Made by a program: the position numbers and the translations under genes
NCBI RefSeq assembly: GCF_014268805.2
Contig: NZ_JABWRF020000001.1
Coordinates: 1,560,001-1,624,000, forward strand
DNA length: 64,000 bases
Source of the DNA: Pseudomonas farsensis
GTDB taxonomy: Bacteria; Pseudomonadota; Gammaproteobacteria; Pseudomonadales; Pseudomonadaceae
Direction of reading: 5' to 3'
Part shown: positions 54,082 through 63,632 of the stretch, in pieces
Numbering within the stretch: position 1 is the stretch's first letter
How the letters are laid out: every line of letters begins with the position of its first letter
The notes under the pieces: generated by a model
What the model was told of the DNA's origin: nothing
Databases searched by the model: none
The model's input: the letters and a program-made list of their open reading frames with translations, nothing else

Positions 54082-54999
54082 ATGTCGGAACGGATTCAAG
54101 CCCTGCATGCCCTGCGCGCCTTCGAAGTCGCATCGCGCTACGGTTCATTTACCCGTGCGGCGCAGGAACTGGCCCTGACCCAGGGGGCGGTCAGCCATCA
54201 CATCAAGACCCTCGAGGCGCTGTTTGGCTGCGACCTGTTCGAGCGTCGTGGCCCGAGACTGCGGCTCACCGAGCACGGCAGCCTGCTGGCTCAAGAGCTC
54301 AAGGTGGGCTTCAAGATCATCGAAAACGCCTGCGCATTGCTGCGCCAGGACCGCTACGGCCTGCGTATCAAGGCGCCGTCGACGCTTACCGTCCGCTGGC
54401 TGCTGCGCGCGCTGGACGGCTTCAAGAAAGTCGAAAACAACTACCCGGTGCAGTTGTCTAGCGTGTGGATGGACATCGACGCCGTGGACTTCTATTCCGA
54501 GCCCTACGACTGCGCCATCCTGTTGGGCGATGGCCGCTGCGAGGCGGACGTCGAAAGCTTGAAGCTGTTCGATGAATGGCTGATCCCGGTGTGCCACCCC
54601 AACTACCTTGCCCAGCCAGCGGCGGATATGTCGGCGTTGGACGGCTGCGAGTTTCTCCACCCCTCGCCCGACCGCCGCGACTGGCGGCGGTGGCTGGCCC
54701 GGCTCGGCGCGCCGCACATCAGCATCGACCAAGGCCAGGTCTTCGACACCCTCGACCAAGGCATATCCGCCGCTCAGCAGGGCCTGGGCATCTCGGTGGT
54801 GGACCTGGTTCTGGCCAGCGCCGACCTTGCGGCGGGCAACCTGGTCACGCCGTTCCCCCAGGCGGTGGCCACTGGCGACGGCTATTACATGAGCTGGCTC
54901 AAGACCAGCCCCAAGGCACGGCAGATGCACAAGCTGCGCGACTACCTGCTGGCGCAGGTGCCGGTGCTGCCGGAAAAAACCATCAGCTACCTGTACTGA
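54082..54999 (+). CDS. LysR-family regulator, GcvA-like
   Basis: A 305-residue regulator from ATG 54082. The winged helix reads [34 protein letters not shown] and [14 protein letters not shown], the typical GcvA-type sequence. The C-terminal effector domain includes [14 protein letters not shown] and [20 protein letters not shown]. It is divergent from the YcgG-lysE pair (172 bp between starts), which it may control. Confidence 0.88.
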   Translation: MSERIQALHALRAFEVASRYGSFTRAAQELALTQGAVSHHIKTLEALFGCDLFERRGPRLRLTEHGSLLAQELKVGFKIIENACALLRQDRYGLRIKAPSTLTVRWLLRALDGFKKVENNYPVQLSSVWMDIDAVDFYSEPYDCAILLGDGRCEADVESLKLFDEWLIPVCHPNYLAQPAADMSALDGCEFLHPSPDRRDWRRWLARLGAPHISIDQGQVFDTLDQGISAAQQGLGISVVDLVLASADLAAGNLVTPFPQAVATGDGYYMSWLKTSPKARQMHKLRDYLLAQVPVLPEKTISYLY

Positions 55000-55072
55000 C
55001 CCGCCGCTTTGGGCCTTGCCGAGGTTTAGGTACACTGCAACCGGTCACTTTTCCCTCTCAGAGGTTCACGCA

Positions 55073-57433
55073 GTGCAGCTTCAACAGGGCTTCGTCCTGA
55101 CCCGCCATTGGCACGACACCCCCGAAGGCACCTGCGTGGAATTCTGGCTGGCTACCGACCAGGGGCCGCGCCGTCTGCGCTTGCCTGCGCAGACCTCGGT
55201 CGCCTTCATCCCGGCTGTGCAGGCCGAGCACGCCCGCTTACTGCTGGCGGGCGAGCAGGGCGTCGAACTGCACCCGCTGCAGTTGCGCGATTTCGATCAG
55301 CGCCCGGTGCTCGGCCTTTACTGCCAGCAGCACCGGCAGATGATCGCTATTGAAAAACGCCTGCGGGCGGCCGGGGTCGAGGTTTTCGAGGCCGATATAC
55401 GCCCGCCGGAACGCTACCTGATGGAGCGTTTCATCACCGCGCCCGTGCAGTTCAGTGGCCGCAGCGACGAGCAGGGCACGCTGTGCGACGCGCAGCTCAA
55501 GCCCGATCCACACTACCGCCCGCCGCTGCGGCTGGTGTCCCTGGATATCGAAACCAGCGAGCGCGGCGAGCTGTACAGCATCGGCCTGCAAGGCTGCGGC
55601 CAGCGCACGGTGTACATGCTTGGCCCGGCCAACGGCGATGACGCCGAAGTGGACTTCGACCTGCACTACTGTGCCAGCCGCACAGGGTTGATCGAGGGCC
55701 TGAACCACTGGCTGGCACTGCACGACCCGGACGCGATCATCGGCTGGAACCTGGTGCAGTTTGACCTGCGCCTGCTGCACGAGCATGCCAAGCGCCTCAA
55801 TGTGCCGCTTTACCTGGGCCGTGGCGGCGCGCCGCTGCACCTGCGCGAGCACGGCAGCGGCAAGCACTTTTTTGCTGAGGCGCCAGGGCGGCTGCTGATC
55901 GATGGTATCGAGGCGCTGCGCTCGGCCACCTGGAGCTTCCCCTCGTTCAGCTTGGAGAGCGTGGCGCGGCAGTTGCTGGGGGAGGGCAAGGCTATATCGA
56001 CCCCGTACCAGCGCATGGATGAAATCAACCGCCAGTTCGCCGAGGACAAGCCGGCACTAGCGCGTTACAACATCAAGGACTGCGAGCTGGTCACGCGGAT
56101 CTTCGCCCATACCCGGCTGCTGGAGTTCCTGCTGGAGCGCGCAAGCGTCACGGGCCTGCCGGTAGACCGCAGCGGCGGTTCGGTGGCGGCGTTCTGCCAC
56201 CTTTATATACCGCCAATGCATCGCCTGGGCTTTGTCGCCCCCAACCTGGGCAGCCGCCCGGACGAGGCCAGCCCTGGTGGCTTTGTGATGGATTCACGGC
56301 CAGGGCTTTACGACTCGGTGCTGGTGCTGGACTACAAAAGCCTGTACCCCTCGATCATCCGCACCTTTCTGATCGACCCGGTGGGCCTGGTGCAGGGCCT
56401 GCGCCAGCCGGACGATGCCCATTCGGTCGAAGGTTTTCGCGGTGGCCGTTTCTCGCGCAGCGATCATTGCCTGCCGGCCATTGTCGAGCGCGTATGGCAA
56501 GGGCGCGAGGCGGCCAAGCGGGCGGGCAACGCGCCGCTGTCGCAGGCGCTGAAAATCATCATGAATGCCTTCTATGGCGTGCTTGGTTCAAGCGGCTGCC
56601 GGTTTTTCGACCCGCGCCTGGCGTCCTCGATCACCATGCGCGGCCACCAGATCATGCACCAGACCCGTCTGCTGATCGAAGCGCGTGGCTACGACGTGAT
56701 CTACGGCGATACCGACTCCACCTTCGTCTGGCTCAAGGGCGCCCACGCCGAAGCCGATGCTGCACGCATTGGCCGGGAACTGGTGGCTGAGGTCAACCAG
56801 TGGTGGGCGCACCATCTGCAACAAACCATGGGCCTTGCGTGCGCGCTTGAGCTGCAGTTCGAGACCCATTACCGGCGTTTTCTGATGCCGACCATTCGTG
56901 GCACCGACGAGGGCAGCAAGAAGCGCTACGCAGGGCTGGTGCAGCGCGAAGACGGCACTGAGGACATGGTCTACAAGGGCCTGGAGTCAGTGCGCACCGA
57001 CTGGTCGCCGCTGGCCCGGCAGTTCCAGCAGGAACTGTACGGCCGGGTGTTCCGCAACCAGCCGTACCGCGATTATGTGTGCGATACCGTACGCGGCCTG
57101 CTGGCCGGCGAACACGATGCGCTACTGGTGTACCGCAAGCGCCTGCGCCGCCCGCTCGCCGACTACCAGCGCAACGTTCCGCCGCATGTACGTGCAGCGC
57201 GGCTAGCCGACGAGTACAACGCCCGCCTCGGCCGCCCGCGGCAGTACCAGAACGGCGGCTGGATCAGCTACCTGATCACCACCAGCGGCCCGGAACCGCT
57301 GGAAAACCTGCAGTCGCCGATCGATCACCAGCATTACCTGAGCCGGCAGTTGCAGCCGGTGGCCGATGGCATCCTGCCGTTTGTGGGCGATGACTTCAGC
57401 GCCTTGGTCGATCAGCAGTTGCCGTTGTTCTGA
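55073..57433 (+). CDS. polB: DNA polymerase II
   Basis: A family B polymerase of 786 residues from GTG 55073 (start [14 protein letters not shown]), matching known Pseudomonas PolB length. The 3'-5' exonuclease begins with Exo [13 protein letters not shown] and has Exo [16 protein letters not shown]. Polymerase motifs are [13 protein letters not shown] (motif A), [20 protein letters not shown] (motif B) and YGDTDSTF (motif C, catalytic Asp pair). It works in damage bypass and replication restart; in many bacteria it is induced by SOS. No obvious LexA box was identified upstream. Confidence 0.95.
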   Translation: MQLQQGFVLTRHWHDTPEGTCVEFWLATDQGPRRLRLPAQTSVAFIPAVQAEHARLLLAGEQGVELHPLQLRDFDQRPVLGLYCQQHRQMIAIEKRLRAAGVEVFEADIRPPERYLMERFITAPVQFSGRSDEQGTLCDAQLKPDPHYRPPLRLVSLDIETSERGELYSIGLQGCGQRTVYMLGPANGDDAEVDFDLHYCASRTGLIEGLNHWLALHDPDAIIGWNLVQFDLRLLHEHAKRLNVPLYLGRGGAPLHLREHGSGKHFFAEAPGRLLIDGIEALRSATWSFPSFSLESVARQLLGEGKAISTPYQRMDEINRQFAEDKPALARYNIKDCELVTRIFAHTRLLEFLLERASVTGLPVDRSGGSVAAFCHLYIPPMHRLGFVAPNLGSRPDEASPGGFVMDSRPGLYDSVLVLDYKSLYPSIIRTFLIDPVGLVQGLRQPDDAHSVEGFRGGRFSRSDHCLPAIVERVWQGREAAKRAGNAPLSQALKIIMNAFYGVLGSSGCRFFDPRLASSITMRGHQIMHQTRLLIEARGYDVIYGDTDSTFVWLKGAHAEADAARIGRELVAEVNQWWAHHLQQTMGLACALELQFETHYRRFLMPTIRGTDEGSKKRYAGLVQREDGTEDMVYKGLESVRTDWSPLARQFQQELYGRVFRNQPYRDYVCDTVRGLLAGEHDALLVYRKRLRRPLADYQRNVPPHVRAARLADEYNARLGRPRQYQNGGWISYLITTSGPEPLENLQSPIDHQHYLSRQLQPVADGILPFVGDDFSALVDQQLPLF

Positions 57434-57649
57434 GGACGCTGGGCAAATTGCCCTGGGCCAAGGAACCAGATGGGCATTGGCGAATCAGAGCAACGGGCCT
57501 GAACGTCGCCATGTGTCCCGCGCGACCTCCGACAGAAATCGCCGGGCCTGTTAAAACATGGCGTTGGACTATGCTTTCGGTAATGTAGGGCTTGCGTGTC
57601 GGACCTTTCGCCAAGGCCCGTAGTATTAAGAAATGAAAAGGAGATGCCC

Positions 57650-58210
57650 ATGCTCGTCAGGTCACTGACACTCGCCACTCTGTTCGCTTGCGCCGGCCCG
57701 TTGCTTGCCGCCGACAGCGATGCGCCCTTGGCCAAAGAGCAGGGCAAGGCACGGCCGCTGGTGGTGATTGCGCCCAGCAGCGCCGACCCGACCCTGCGCG
57801 GCCTGGAGGCAGCGATCAAAGACCCGGCCACCGAGGCTGGTTTCAAAGAGCGCGGGCTGGTGCTTTATAGCGTTGCGCAAATGATGGGCAAGCGCGAAGA
57901 CAAGAACCTTGAGCAGCAAACCACCATGGCGTTGATCCGCGAGCTGAAGCTTGGGGCAAGCAAGGGCACCAAGGTGATTCTGGTGGGCAAGGACGGCGAG
58001 CGTCATGTGCTTAAGGATGACGACAGTGGCGAGAAGCTCGACCCGCAGGTGATCTTCAAGGCCGTTGACGCACTGCCCGCCAGCGAGCAGGCAGTCACCA
58101 CGCCAGAGCCGGTGGCTGCAGCACCGGCCGAACCTAAGAGCAAGGCCAAGGACAGCAAGCCTGCGAAACCGGCCAAACCTGCGGCGCCGCCCAAACCGCT
58201 GGAAGACTGA
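57650..58210 (+). CDS. DUF4174 domain-containing secreted protein
   Basis: A 186-residue protein. ATG 57650 has AGGAG (57639-57643) at good spacing; an ATG at 57644 abuts it. The signal peptide is MLVRSLTLATLFACAGPLLA. The DUF4174 part (residues about 35-130) includes GKARPLVVIAPSSADPTL, LVLYSVAQMMG and TKVILVGKDGERHVLKDDD, a thioredoxin-like pattern lacking cysteines. A Lys/Pro/Ala-rich tail (KPAKPAKPAAPPKPLED) follows. Function unknown. Confidence 0.8.
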   Translation: MLVRSLTLATLFACAGPLLAADSDAPLAKEQGKARPLVVIAPSSADPTLRGLEAAIKDPATEAGFKERGLVLYSVAQMMGKREDKNLEQQTTMALIRELKLGASKGTKVILVGKDGERHVLKDDDSGEKLDPQVIFKAVDALPASEQAVTTPEPVAAAPAEPKSKAKDSKPAKPAKPAAPPKPLED

Positions 58211-58324
58211 GCAACCCCGATTGGGCTGGGTTCTTGCCAGCGCGGGCGCTGCCCGTATCTGCTTGAACCCTGCTCCCGCACACCTGTCCACCAGAATGGA
58301 ACCCTCGGACTCCATGGTGACTGA

Positions 58325-60874
58325 ATGGACGCAGCGACCTACAGCGGCCTCGAGCCGCCCCGCAAAAGTCGTAACCAGGTCGTACGCAGGCTGACCCTGG
58401 CCTTTGTCGGCCTGCTGGGGCTGGCTTTATTGATCGGCTTGCTGGCCTTTTTACGCATTGCCCAAGGGCTGGATGAGCGTGAAGCAGCGCAAAGCCGCTT
58501 CCATGCAGAATCCGCCTTGGCGCAGTTGCAGAAGAACGAGCGCACCTTCCTCCTTACCCATGCCTTCTGGCAAGCGGCCTACGATCACCTCAGCGGCACG
58601 GTCGATACCCGCTGGGCCTACGATGAGGACAATATCGGCGCCAGCCTTTACCGCGATGACGGCTATCAAGGCGTGTTCGTGCTCGACGACGAGGGCACCC
58701 ATTACGCGATGGTCGATGGTCAACTGACCGACCAACCCCTTGCCCACTACAGTGCCAACAGCGGCCGTATTGTCGAACTGGCGCACAAGGCTGGCCAGCG
58801 GGACCAGGCCAGCTCTGGGTACATGCTGTTTGCCGGCCAGCCGTCGCTGTTCACAGCAGCGGTAATCCGCGCGCCCTCGCAGCCGCACCATCTGCCCGGC
58901 TCGCGGGCGGTGCTGGTGTTCGTGCGGGTGCTCGATGCCAGCTTGCTCGAATCGCTAGGGCGCAGTGCGGGGTTGTCAGGCTTTGCCACCAGTGCCAGCC
59001 CGCCGACCGGGGACGGGCAGGGCATGCTGGCGCTCGAAGGCAGCGGCCATGTGCTCACCTGGTATATCGAGGCGCCGGGTACGCAGTTGCTGCGCACGGT
59101 GCTGCCACCGCTGGTGCTCGGCGTGCTGCTGATGCTGGTGTTCGTCGCGCTCATCGCCCGCCAGGCCATGCGCACCAGCGGCGAGATCGACCGCAGCCAC
59201 CAGCAGTTGGCATTGTCGCGCAGCGCCCTGCAAATCAGCGAGGAGCGTTTCAAGGCGGTAGCCGAGGCTGCCTCGGACTGGATCTGGGAAACCGACGCCG
59301 AGCTGCGCGTAAGCTATTTGTCCGACCGCTTCAGCGAGCTTACCGGGCTGCAGGTAACGGCCTGGCTAGGCCAGCCGGTTACCGAGCTGCTCGATTGCGA
59401 CACCGGCAAGATTGAGCACTGGCTGCAGGGCCTTGCCGCCACCGCTGCCACCGGTAGCCTGCGTTGCCAATACCACGACCACCTAGGCCAGCAGCGTATC
59501 TGTCGCCTTTCGGCGCGGGCTATCCTGCGCGACGGGCGTTGCCACGGCTATCGCGGCACCAGCAGTGACATCACCGACGAAGTGGCCGCCCATGCGCAGA
59601 TCCAGCATTTGTCGCTGCACGACGCCCTGACCGGCCTGCCCAATCGCAACAAACTGTTCCGTTACCTTGAAAGCAGTGAAAACGCCAAAGCTTTGCTGAT
59701 GCTCGACCTGGACAACTTCAAGCCGATCAACGACAGCCTCGGTCACCCAGCGGGCGACGCGGTGCTGATCGAAGTGGCCGGCCGCCTGGGGCGCATCACC
59801 CGCGACTGCGACCTGGTCGCGCGTCTTGGCGGTGATGAGTTCATCGTGGTACTGGCCCGCCCAGGAAAGCAGCCTGAAGTCGACCGCTTTTGCGCCCGCC
59901 TGGTACAGGCGCTGGAGCAACCCATGCTGGTCGAGGGCCATACAGTGCGCATTGGCGTCAGCGTTGGCGTGGTCCTTGCATCCGACTACCCAGGCCCCGC
60001 CAGTGACCTGATTCGCTATGCAGACGTCGCCTTGCTCAGCGCCAAACAGGCCGGCAAGCACACCTGGCGCTATTTCTCGGCGCAGCTCAACGCGGCAGTG
60101 CTGGAAAAACGTACCCTTGAGCGCGAACTGCGCGAGGGCATCGACCGTGGCGAACTGGTGCTGCACTTTCAGCCCCGCTATAGCGTCGATGGCGTGCAGG
60201 TGGCGTCGGTCGAGGCTCTGGTGCGCTGGCAGCACCCCCAGCATGGCCTGATGCGGCCTGACCAGTTCATCGGCTTGGCTGAGGAGTCCGACCTGATCGT
60301 GCTGCTAGGCAACCAGGTGCTGCTTGATGCCTGCACCAGCGCCCGTCACTGGCCGCTGGCGGTGACCGTGTCGGTGAACATGTCGCCTGCGCAGTTCAGC
60401 CGCAGCGATGTGGTCCGTGATGTGGCTGATGCCCTGCGTGCCAGCGGGCTGCCGGCGCACCGCCTGGAGCTGGAAATCACCGAAGGGGTCATGCTCAACG
60501 ACGTCGAGGGCGCCTTGCATACCATGAATGCGCTCAAGGAACTGGGCGTGCGGCTGAACATGGACGACTTCGGCACGGGTTATTCCTCGCTTGGCTACCT
60601 GCGCACTTACCCGTTCGACAGTATCAAGATCGACAAGCGCTTCATCCAGTCGCTGGGCCGCAGCGCCAGCGACCGCAGTGTGGTGCAGGCCATCATCAAC
60701 CTGGGTAACGCCATGGGCATGACGGTCACCGCTGAAGGTGTGGAGACTGTCGAGCAGTTGGCGCTGCTAAACGACGACCAGTGCCATGAAGTGCAGGGCT
60801 TCCTCCTTAGCCACCCGTTGGAAGAGGGTGCACTGGTGCTGCTGATGCAAGAGCAGATGGCCATGCTGCCCTGA
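58325..60874 (+). CDS. CHASE4-PAS-GGDEF-EAL c-di-GMP enzyme
   Basis: An 849-residue inner-membrane signalling protein. Membrane segment 1 (LTLAFVGLLGLALLIGLLAF) and segment 2 (LPPLVLGVLLMLVFVALI) bracket a periplasmic CHASE4 sensor (NERTFLLTHAFWQAAYDHLS; VFVLDDEGTHYAMVDGQ). A PAS domain follows (AASDWIWETDAELRVSYLSD), then GGDEF (LHDALTGLPNRNKL; ARLGGDEFIVVL, intact) and EAL (VEALVRWQHPQHGLMRPDQF; EITEGVML; MDDFGTGYSSLGYL). Both catalytic signatures are intact, so net activity (synthesis or breakdown) cannot be told from sequence. Confidence 0.92.
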   Translation: MDAATYSGLEPPRKSRNQVVRRLTLAFVGLLGLALLIGLLAFLRIAQGLDEREAAQSRFHAESALAQLQKNERTFLLTHAFWQAAYDHLSGTVDTRWAYDEDNIGASLYRDDGYQGVFVLDDEGTHYAMVDGQLTDQPLAHYSANSGRIVELAHKAGQRDQASSGYMLFAGQPSLFTAAVIRAPSQPHHLPGSRAVLVFVRVLDASLLESLGRSAGLSGFATSASPPTGDGQGMLALEGSGHVLTWYIEAPGTQLLRTVLPPLVLGVLLMLVFVALIARQAMRTSGEIDRSHQQLALSRSALQISEERFKAVAEAASDWIWETDAELRVSYLSDRFSELTGLQVTAWLGQPVTELLDCDTGKIEHWLQGLAATAATGSLRCQYHDHLGQQRICRLSARAILRDGRCHGYRGTSSDITDEVAAHAQIQHLSLHDALTGLPNRNKLFRYLESSENAKALLMLDLDNFKPINDSLGHPAGDAVLIEVAGRLGRITRDCDLVARLGGDEFIVVLARPGKQPEVDRFCARLVQALEQPMLVEGHTVRIGVSVGVVLASDYPGPASDLIRYADVALLSAKQAGKHTWRYFSAQLNAAVLEKRTLERELREGIDRGELVLHFQPRYSVDGVQVASVEALVRWQHPQHGLMRPDQFIGLAEESDLIVLLGNQVLLDACTSARHWPLAVTVSVNMSPAQFSRSDVVRDVADALRASGLPAHRLELEITEGVMLNDVEGALHTMNALKELGVRLNMDDFGTGYSSLGYLRTYPFDSIKIDKRFIQSLGRSASDRSVVQAIINLGNAMGMTVTAEGVETVEQLALLNDDQCHEVQGFLLSHPLEEGALVLLMQEQMAMLP

Positions 60875-61088
60875 CCGCGTGTGCAGGCCCTGTCGCCGGT
60901 TTATTTCTCACCCACAGCGCGCCAGCACTGGCTTTGCGCACATTCCCCGGTATGCTGTCGCGCCCGCGCACTCGAGTGAATAGGTTTCCCGACGGGGTGC
61001 CATCATTTAGATATCATTCGGCGCAGCTAAAATCCCTCCCAGCGCTTACAATCACCCACCGCACCAAACGTTACAGGCAGCTCTTTCC

Positions 61089-62237
61089 ATGGCGTTCGAC
61101 GCTTTCACCATGCTCACGCTCACTATCGCCCTGGCGGCCGCTGCAGCTTTGTACCTGGCCGTTGAGTGGGGCAGTGTGCGCGAGCCTTCGCTGCTGTGCT
61201 GGAGCGCAGGTTTTGCCACTATCAGCATCGGATCAAGCCTGGCGCTGATGCGTGGCAGCGGCTATTTGTTCATCGGTATCTGGTTTGCCAACGGCATGTT
61301 GGTGTGCGCCCATTGGCTGTTTCTGCTGGGCGTTTCAAGGTTTACCGAGACGCGCTTGTCCAGGGCCTGGTACCTGGCGATACCCGCATGGGGCGGTTTG
61401 TTGCTGCTGCCGGACTGGGCGCAGTGGTCGAAGACGTTTCTGGTGGTCAACTCGCTGCTGGTGGCGCTGTTGACGCTGCATGCCAGTGTGCTTTTGCGCC
61501 CGCATGGCAAGTCGCTAAGCGTGGGGGCAGTGCAGTTGCGCTATGTGTTGCTGTTGCACGGCTCGTTTTACCTGGCCAAGACCTTGCCACCGCTGGTGCC
61601 TGGCACCTTCATAGATTTGATGGCGTTCCGCGGGCTGATCATCCAGATATCGCTGGTCGAAGGGGCCATGGCGATCATGCTGATCGCGCTGTCGATGACC
61701 GGCACTGTGCGTTACCGCCGCGAGGAGCGTATCGAGCGTTTGGCAGCGCGTGACCCGCTGACCGCGCTGTACAACCGCCGCGCCCTTGAAGTCCGGGCGC
61801 CCAGCCTGCTTGCCACGGTGACCCCGGTAAGCCCGGGGGCATTGTTGCTGATCGATATCGACCATTTCAAACTGGTCAACGACTATCACGGCCACCCTGC
61901 GGGGGACCGCTTGCTGATTGCCTTGAGCGAGATGATTCGCAGCCTGTTGCCGGAGCGGGCGATTGCTGCGCGGCTGGGGGGTGATGAGTTCGTAATCTTG
62001 GTTGGCGGTGCTTCGCGGGTGCAGATCGAGGCGCTGGCAACCACCTTGCGCCGCCAATTCCAGCAGTTGGCGGCGCAAACCTGTATTACGCCGGAACCTG
62101 TGACCTTGAGTATTGGCGCCAACCTGTTCGACCGTCCTCCGGCAAGCCTGGCTGCGTTGATCGAACAGGGCGACGTGCTGCTGTATGCCTCCAAGCGCAG
62201 CGGGCGTGACAGCCTGCAGTTGGTGGACAGCCTGTAG
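61089..62237 (+). CDS. Membrane-anchored diguanylate cyclase
   Basis: A 382-residue protein with about six to seven N-terminal hydrophobic helices (residues 1-205), then a linker RYRREERIERLAARDPLTAL and a GGDEF domain (DIDHFKLVNDYHGHPAGDRL; RLGGDEFVILVGG). The active-site motif is intact; no R-x-x-D inhibitory site is seen five residues upstream, so product feedback is probably absent. Likely synthesises c-di-GMP. Separated by 214 bp from the upstream c-di-GMP gene. Confidence 0.88.
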   Translation: MAFDAFTMLTLTIALAAAAALYLAVEWGSVREPSLLCWSAGFATISIGSSLALMRGSGYLFIGIWFANGMLVCAHWLFLLGVSRFTETRLSRAWYLAIPAWGGLLLLPDWAQWSKTFLVVNSLLVALLTLHASVLLRPHGKSLSVGAVQLRYVLLLHGSFYLAKTLPPLVPGTFIDLMAFRGLIIQISLVEGAMAIMLIALSMTGTVRYRREERIERLAARDPLTALYNRRALEVRAPSLLATVTPVSPGALLLIDIDHFKLVNDYHGHPAGDRLLIALSEMIRSLLPERAIAARLGGDEFVILVGGASRVQIEALATTLRRQFQQLAAQTCITPEPVTLSIGANLFDRPPASLAALIEQGDVLLYASKRSGRDSLQLVDSL

Positions 62238-62280
62238 AACGCTGCTGTATTTGGCATCGGAGGCTGATCAATACTGTCCA

Positions 62281-62384
62281 GGCCTCATCGCAGGCTGTCG
62301 CCAGCTCCCACAGAGACCGCGTCAGTGCGATATCGGCGTCTGGCTCAACGCCTGTAGGAGCTGGCGACAGCCTGCGATGAGGCC
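62281..62384. repeat. Perfect 28-bp inverted repeat
   Basis: The arms 62281-62308 and 62357-62384 are exact reverse complements, separated by 48 bases. Each contains GGAGCTGGCGACAGCCTGCG, and the right arm is preceded by TGTA, giving the TGTAGGAGC core of Pseudomonas REP elements. It lies between convergent genes and may end both transcripts. Confidence 0.85.
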
Positions 62385-62419
62385 CGAACAGGCGTGCACC
62401 AGCCTTGAGACCCTAGCGA

Positions 62420-62563
62420 TCAACCATCCGACTGCTCTTCAGGCGGCACCTGGCCCTCGGGCCACTCCGGTGCTTCTGTTTCAGGCGCAGGTTTGGGCAC
62501 AGGCTCACCAGGGTCTTGCGGGACGTCATCAACATACGGGTCGGGGTGCTTGGGGTCGGCCAT
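62420..62563 (-). CDS. Small acidic proline-rich protein (47 residues)
   Basis: ATG 62563 is preceded by GAGGAG at eight bases. The product MADPKHPDPYVDDVPQDPGE continues with PVPKPAPETEAPEWPEGQ and ends PEEQSDG; nearly a third of the residues are proline, and it is probably disordered. It lies just downstream of the hemerythrin gene on the same strand. Function unknown. Confidence 0.6.
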   Translation of the reverse strand: MADPKHPDPYVDDVPQDPGEPVPKPAPETEAPEWPEGQVPPEEQSDG

Positions 62564-62598
62564 GATCGGCTCCTCGGTGGGCGGCATTCAGGGTTGGC

Positions 62599-63063
62599 TC
62601 AGGCGGCGCGTTGCTCGCCCTTGAGCAGTTTTTTCTGCGCCTCCATGGCCTGGCCCATTGCCTCCAGCGCGTCCTTGCCCAACAGCTTGCGGGCCGTTGG
62701 GAACAACTCGCTTTCCTCTTCCTCGATATGGTGTTCGAGCAGCTCCTTCATTACCTTGACGCGGCCGGCAAATTCCACGGTGCCCGTGTCAGTTTCCAGC
62801 AGGTCCGGCATCACCAGCGAATCGACGGTGCGGTGTTCTTCCTTGGCTTCGTAGTACATCTTGGCTTCTTCCTTGCCACCGGCCTGTTTGATCGCCGGGT
62901 ACAGGATCTCTTCTTCAAGTTGCGTGTGAATGCGCACTTCCTGCTCGATACGCTGCAGCAACTCGGCGCGTTTCTTTACGGCGCGCTCGGTAGTGGCCGA
63001 CAATTCTTCGAGCAGTTTCTTCACCAGCTTGTGGTCGTTGGTCAGCAGTTCGATAGCATTCAT
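62599..63063 (-). CDS. Hemerythrin HHE cation-binding domain protein
   Basis: A 154-residue four-helix protein. Iron ligands of the HHE domain are visible: NDHKLVKKLLEEL (H11), RIHTQLEEEILYPAI (HxxxE), EEHRTVDSLV and LLEHHIEEEESELFP (HHxxEE). Di-iron hemerythrin-like proteins bind oxygen or nitric oxide, or serve in redox stress. ATG 63063. It is on the same strand as the small proline-rich gene, 35 bp upstream of it. Confidence 0.9.
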   Translation of the reverse strand: MNAIELLTNDHKLVKKLLEELSATTERAVKKRAELLQRIEQEVRIHTQLEEEILYPAIKQAGGKEEAKMYYEAKEEHRTVDSLVMPDLLETDTGTVEFAGRVKVMKELLEHHIEEEESELFPTARKLLGKDALEAMGQAMEAQKKLLKGEQRAA

Positions 63064-63284
63064 GAAGCACCTCTGCGGGCTGGGTTGAAATCACGGTTGC
63101 CTAGGGTGGAGTTGGGTGCAAACAGCAAGGTTCAAAAAGGATGATCACCGGCAGGCGTCTGGTGCGCAGTCGCCCGGGCAAGAACCCGCGGTGGCAAAAT
63201 GCCGTATGACCGATTGGTCAAATTAAGTGAATTTTTTCTGCACACGCCTGCTCCATTGACCGTGAATCGATGGAGGAGAGTCCG

Positions 63285-63578
63285 ATGGCGGGACAGCAAC
63301 TGTATGTGATCGAGTACGAGCTACATGGGGAATTCCGGACTTTCATCATCCGGCTGGAGCGCATGGACAATGCCGAAGCCTGGCATTGGGCAAGTTGTGA
63401 CGCCGGGGTGGGGATCATTCCCAGGTTCGGTCAGCACAAGATCAAAAAGGTCAGCCGGCCCATGGCCGAGCGCTATGGTTTAGCCAATGTGCGTTGGCGC
63501 CCATCAGGGCAGGGCCCGGAGTTCGTGGCGCCACCGGTGGATGTGAGGAAATTCTCTACCACCACGGATGACGCCTGA
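63285..63578 (+). CDS. DUF6555 family protein
   Basis: A 97-residue soluble protein from ATG 63285, with GGAGGAG 9-15 bases upstream. It starts MAGQQLYVIEYELHGEFRTF and continues with NAEAWHWASCDAGVGIIPRF and SRPMAERYGLANVRWRPSG. It matches the small Pseudomonas DUF6555 family, function unknown. Confidence 0.72.
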   Translation: MAGQQLYVIEYELHGEFRTFIIRLERMDNAEAWHWASCDAGVGIIPRFGQHKIKKVSRPMAERYGLANVRWRPSGQGPEFVAPPVDVRKFSTTTDDA

Positions 63579-63632
63579 GTCAATCCCGTGCCGGGGGATG
63601 CGCAATCCCCTGGCCTTGTGACTACCGCTGCA

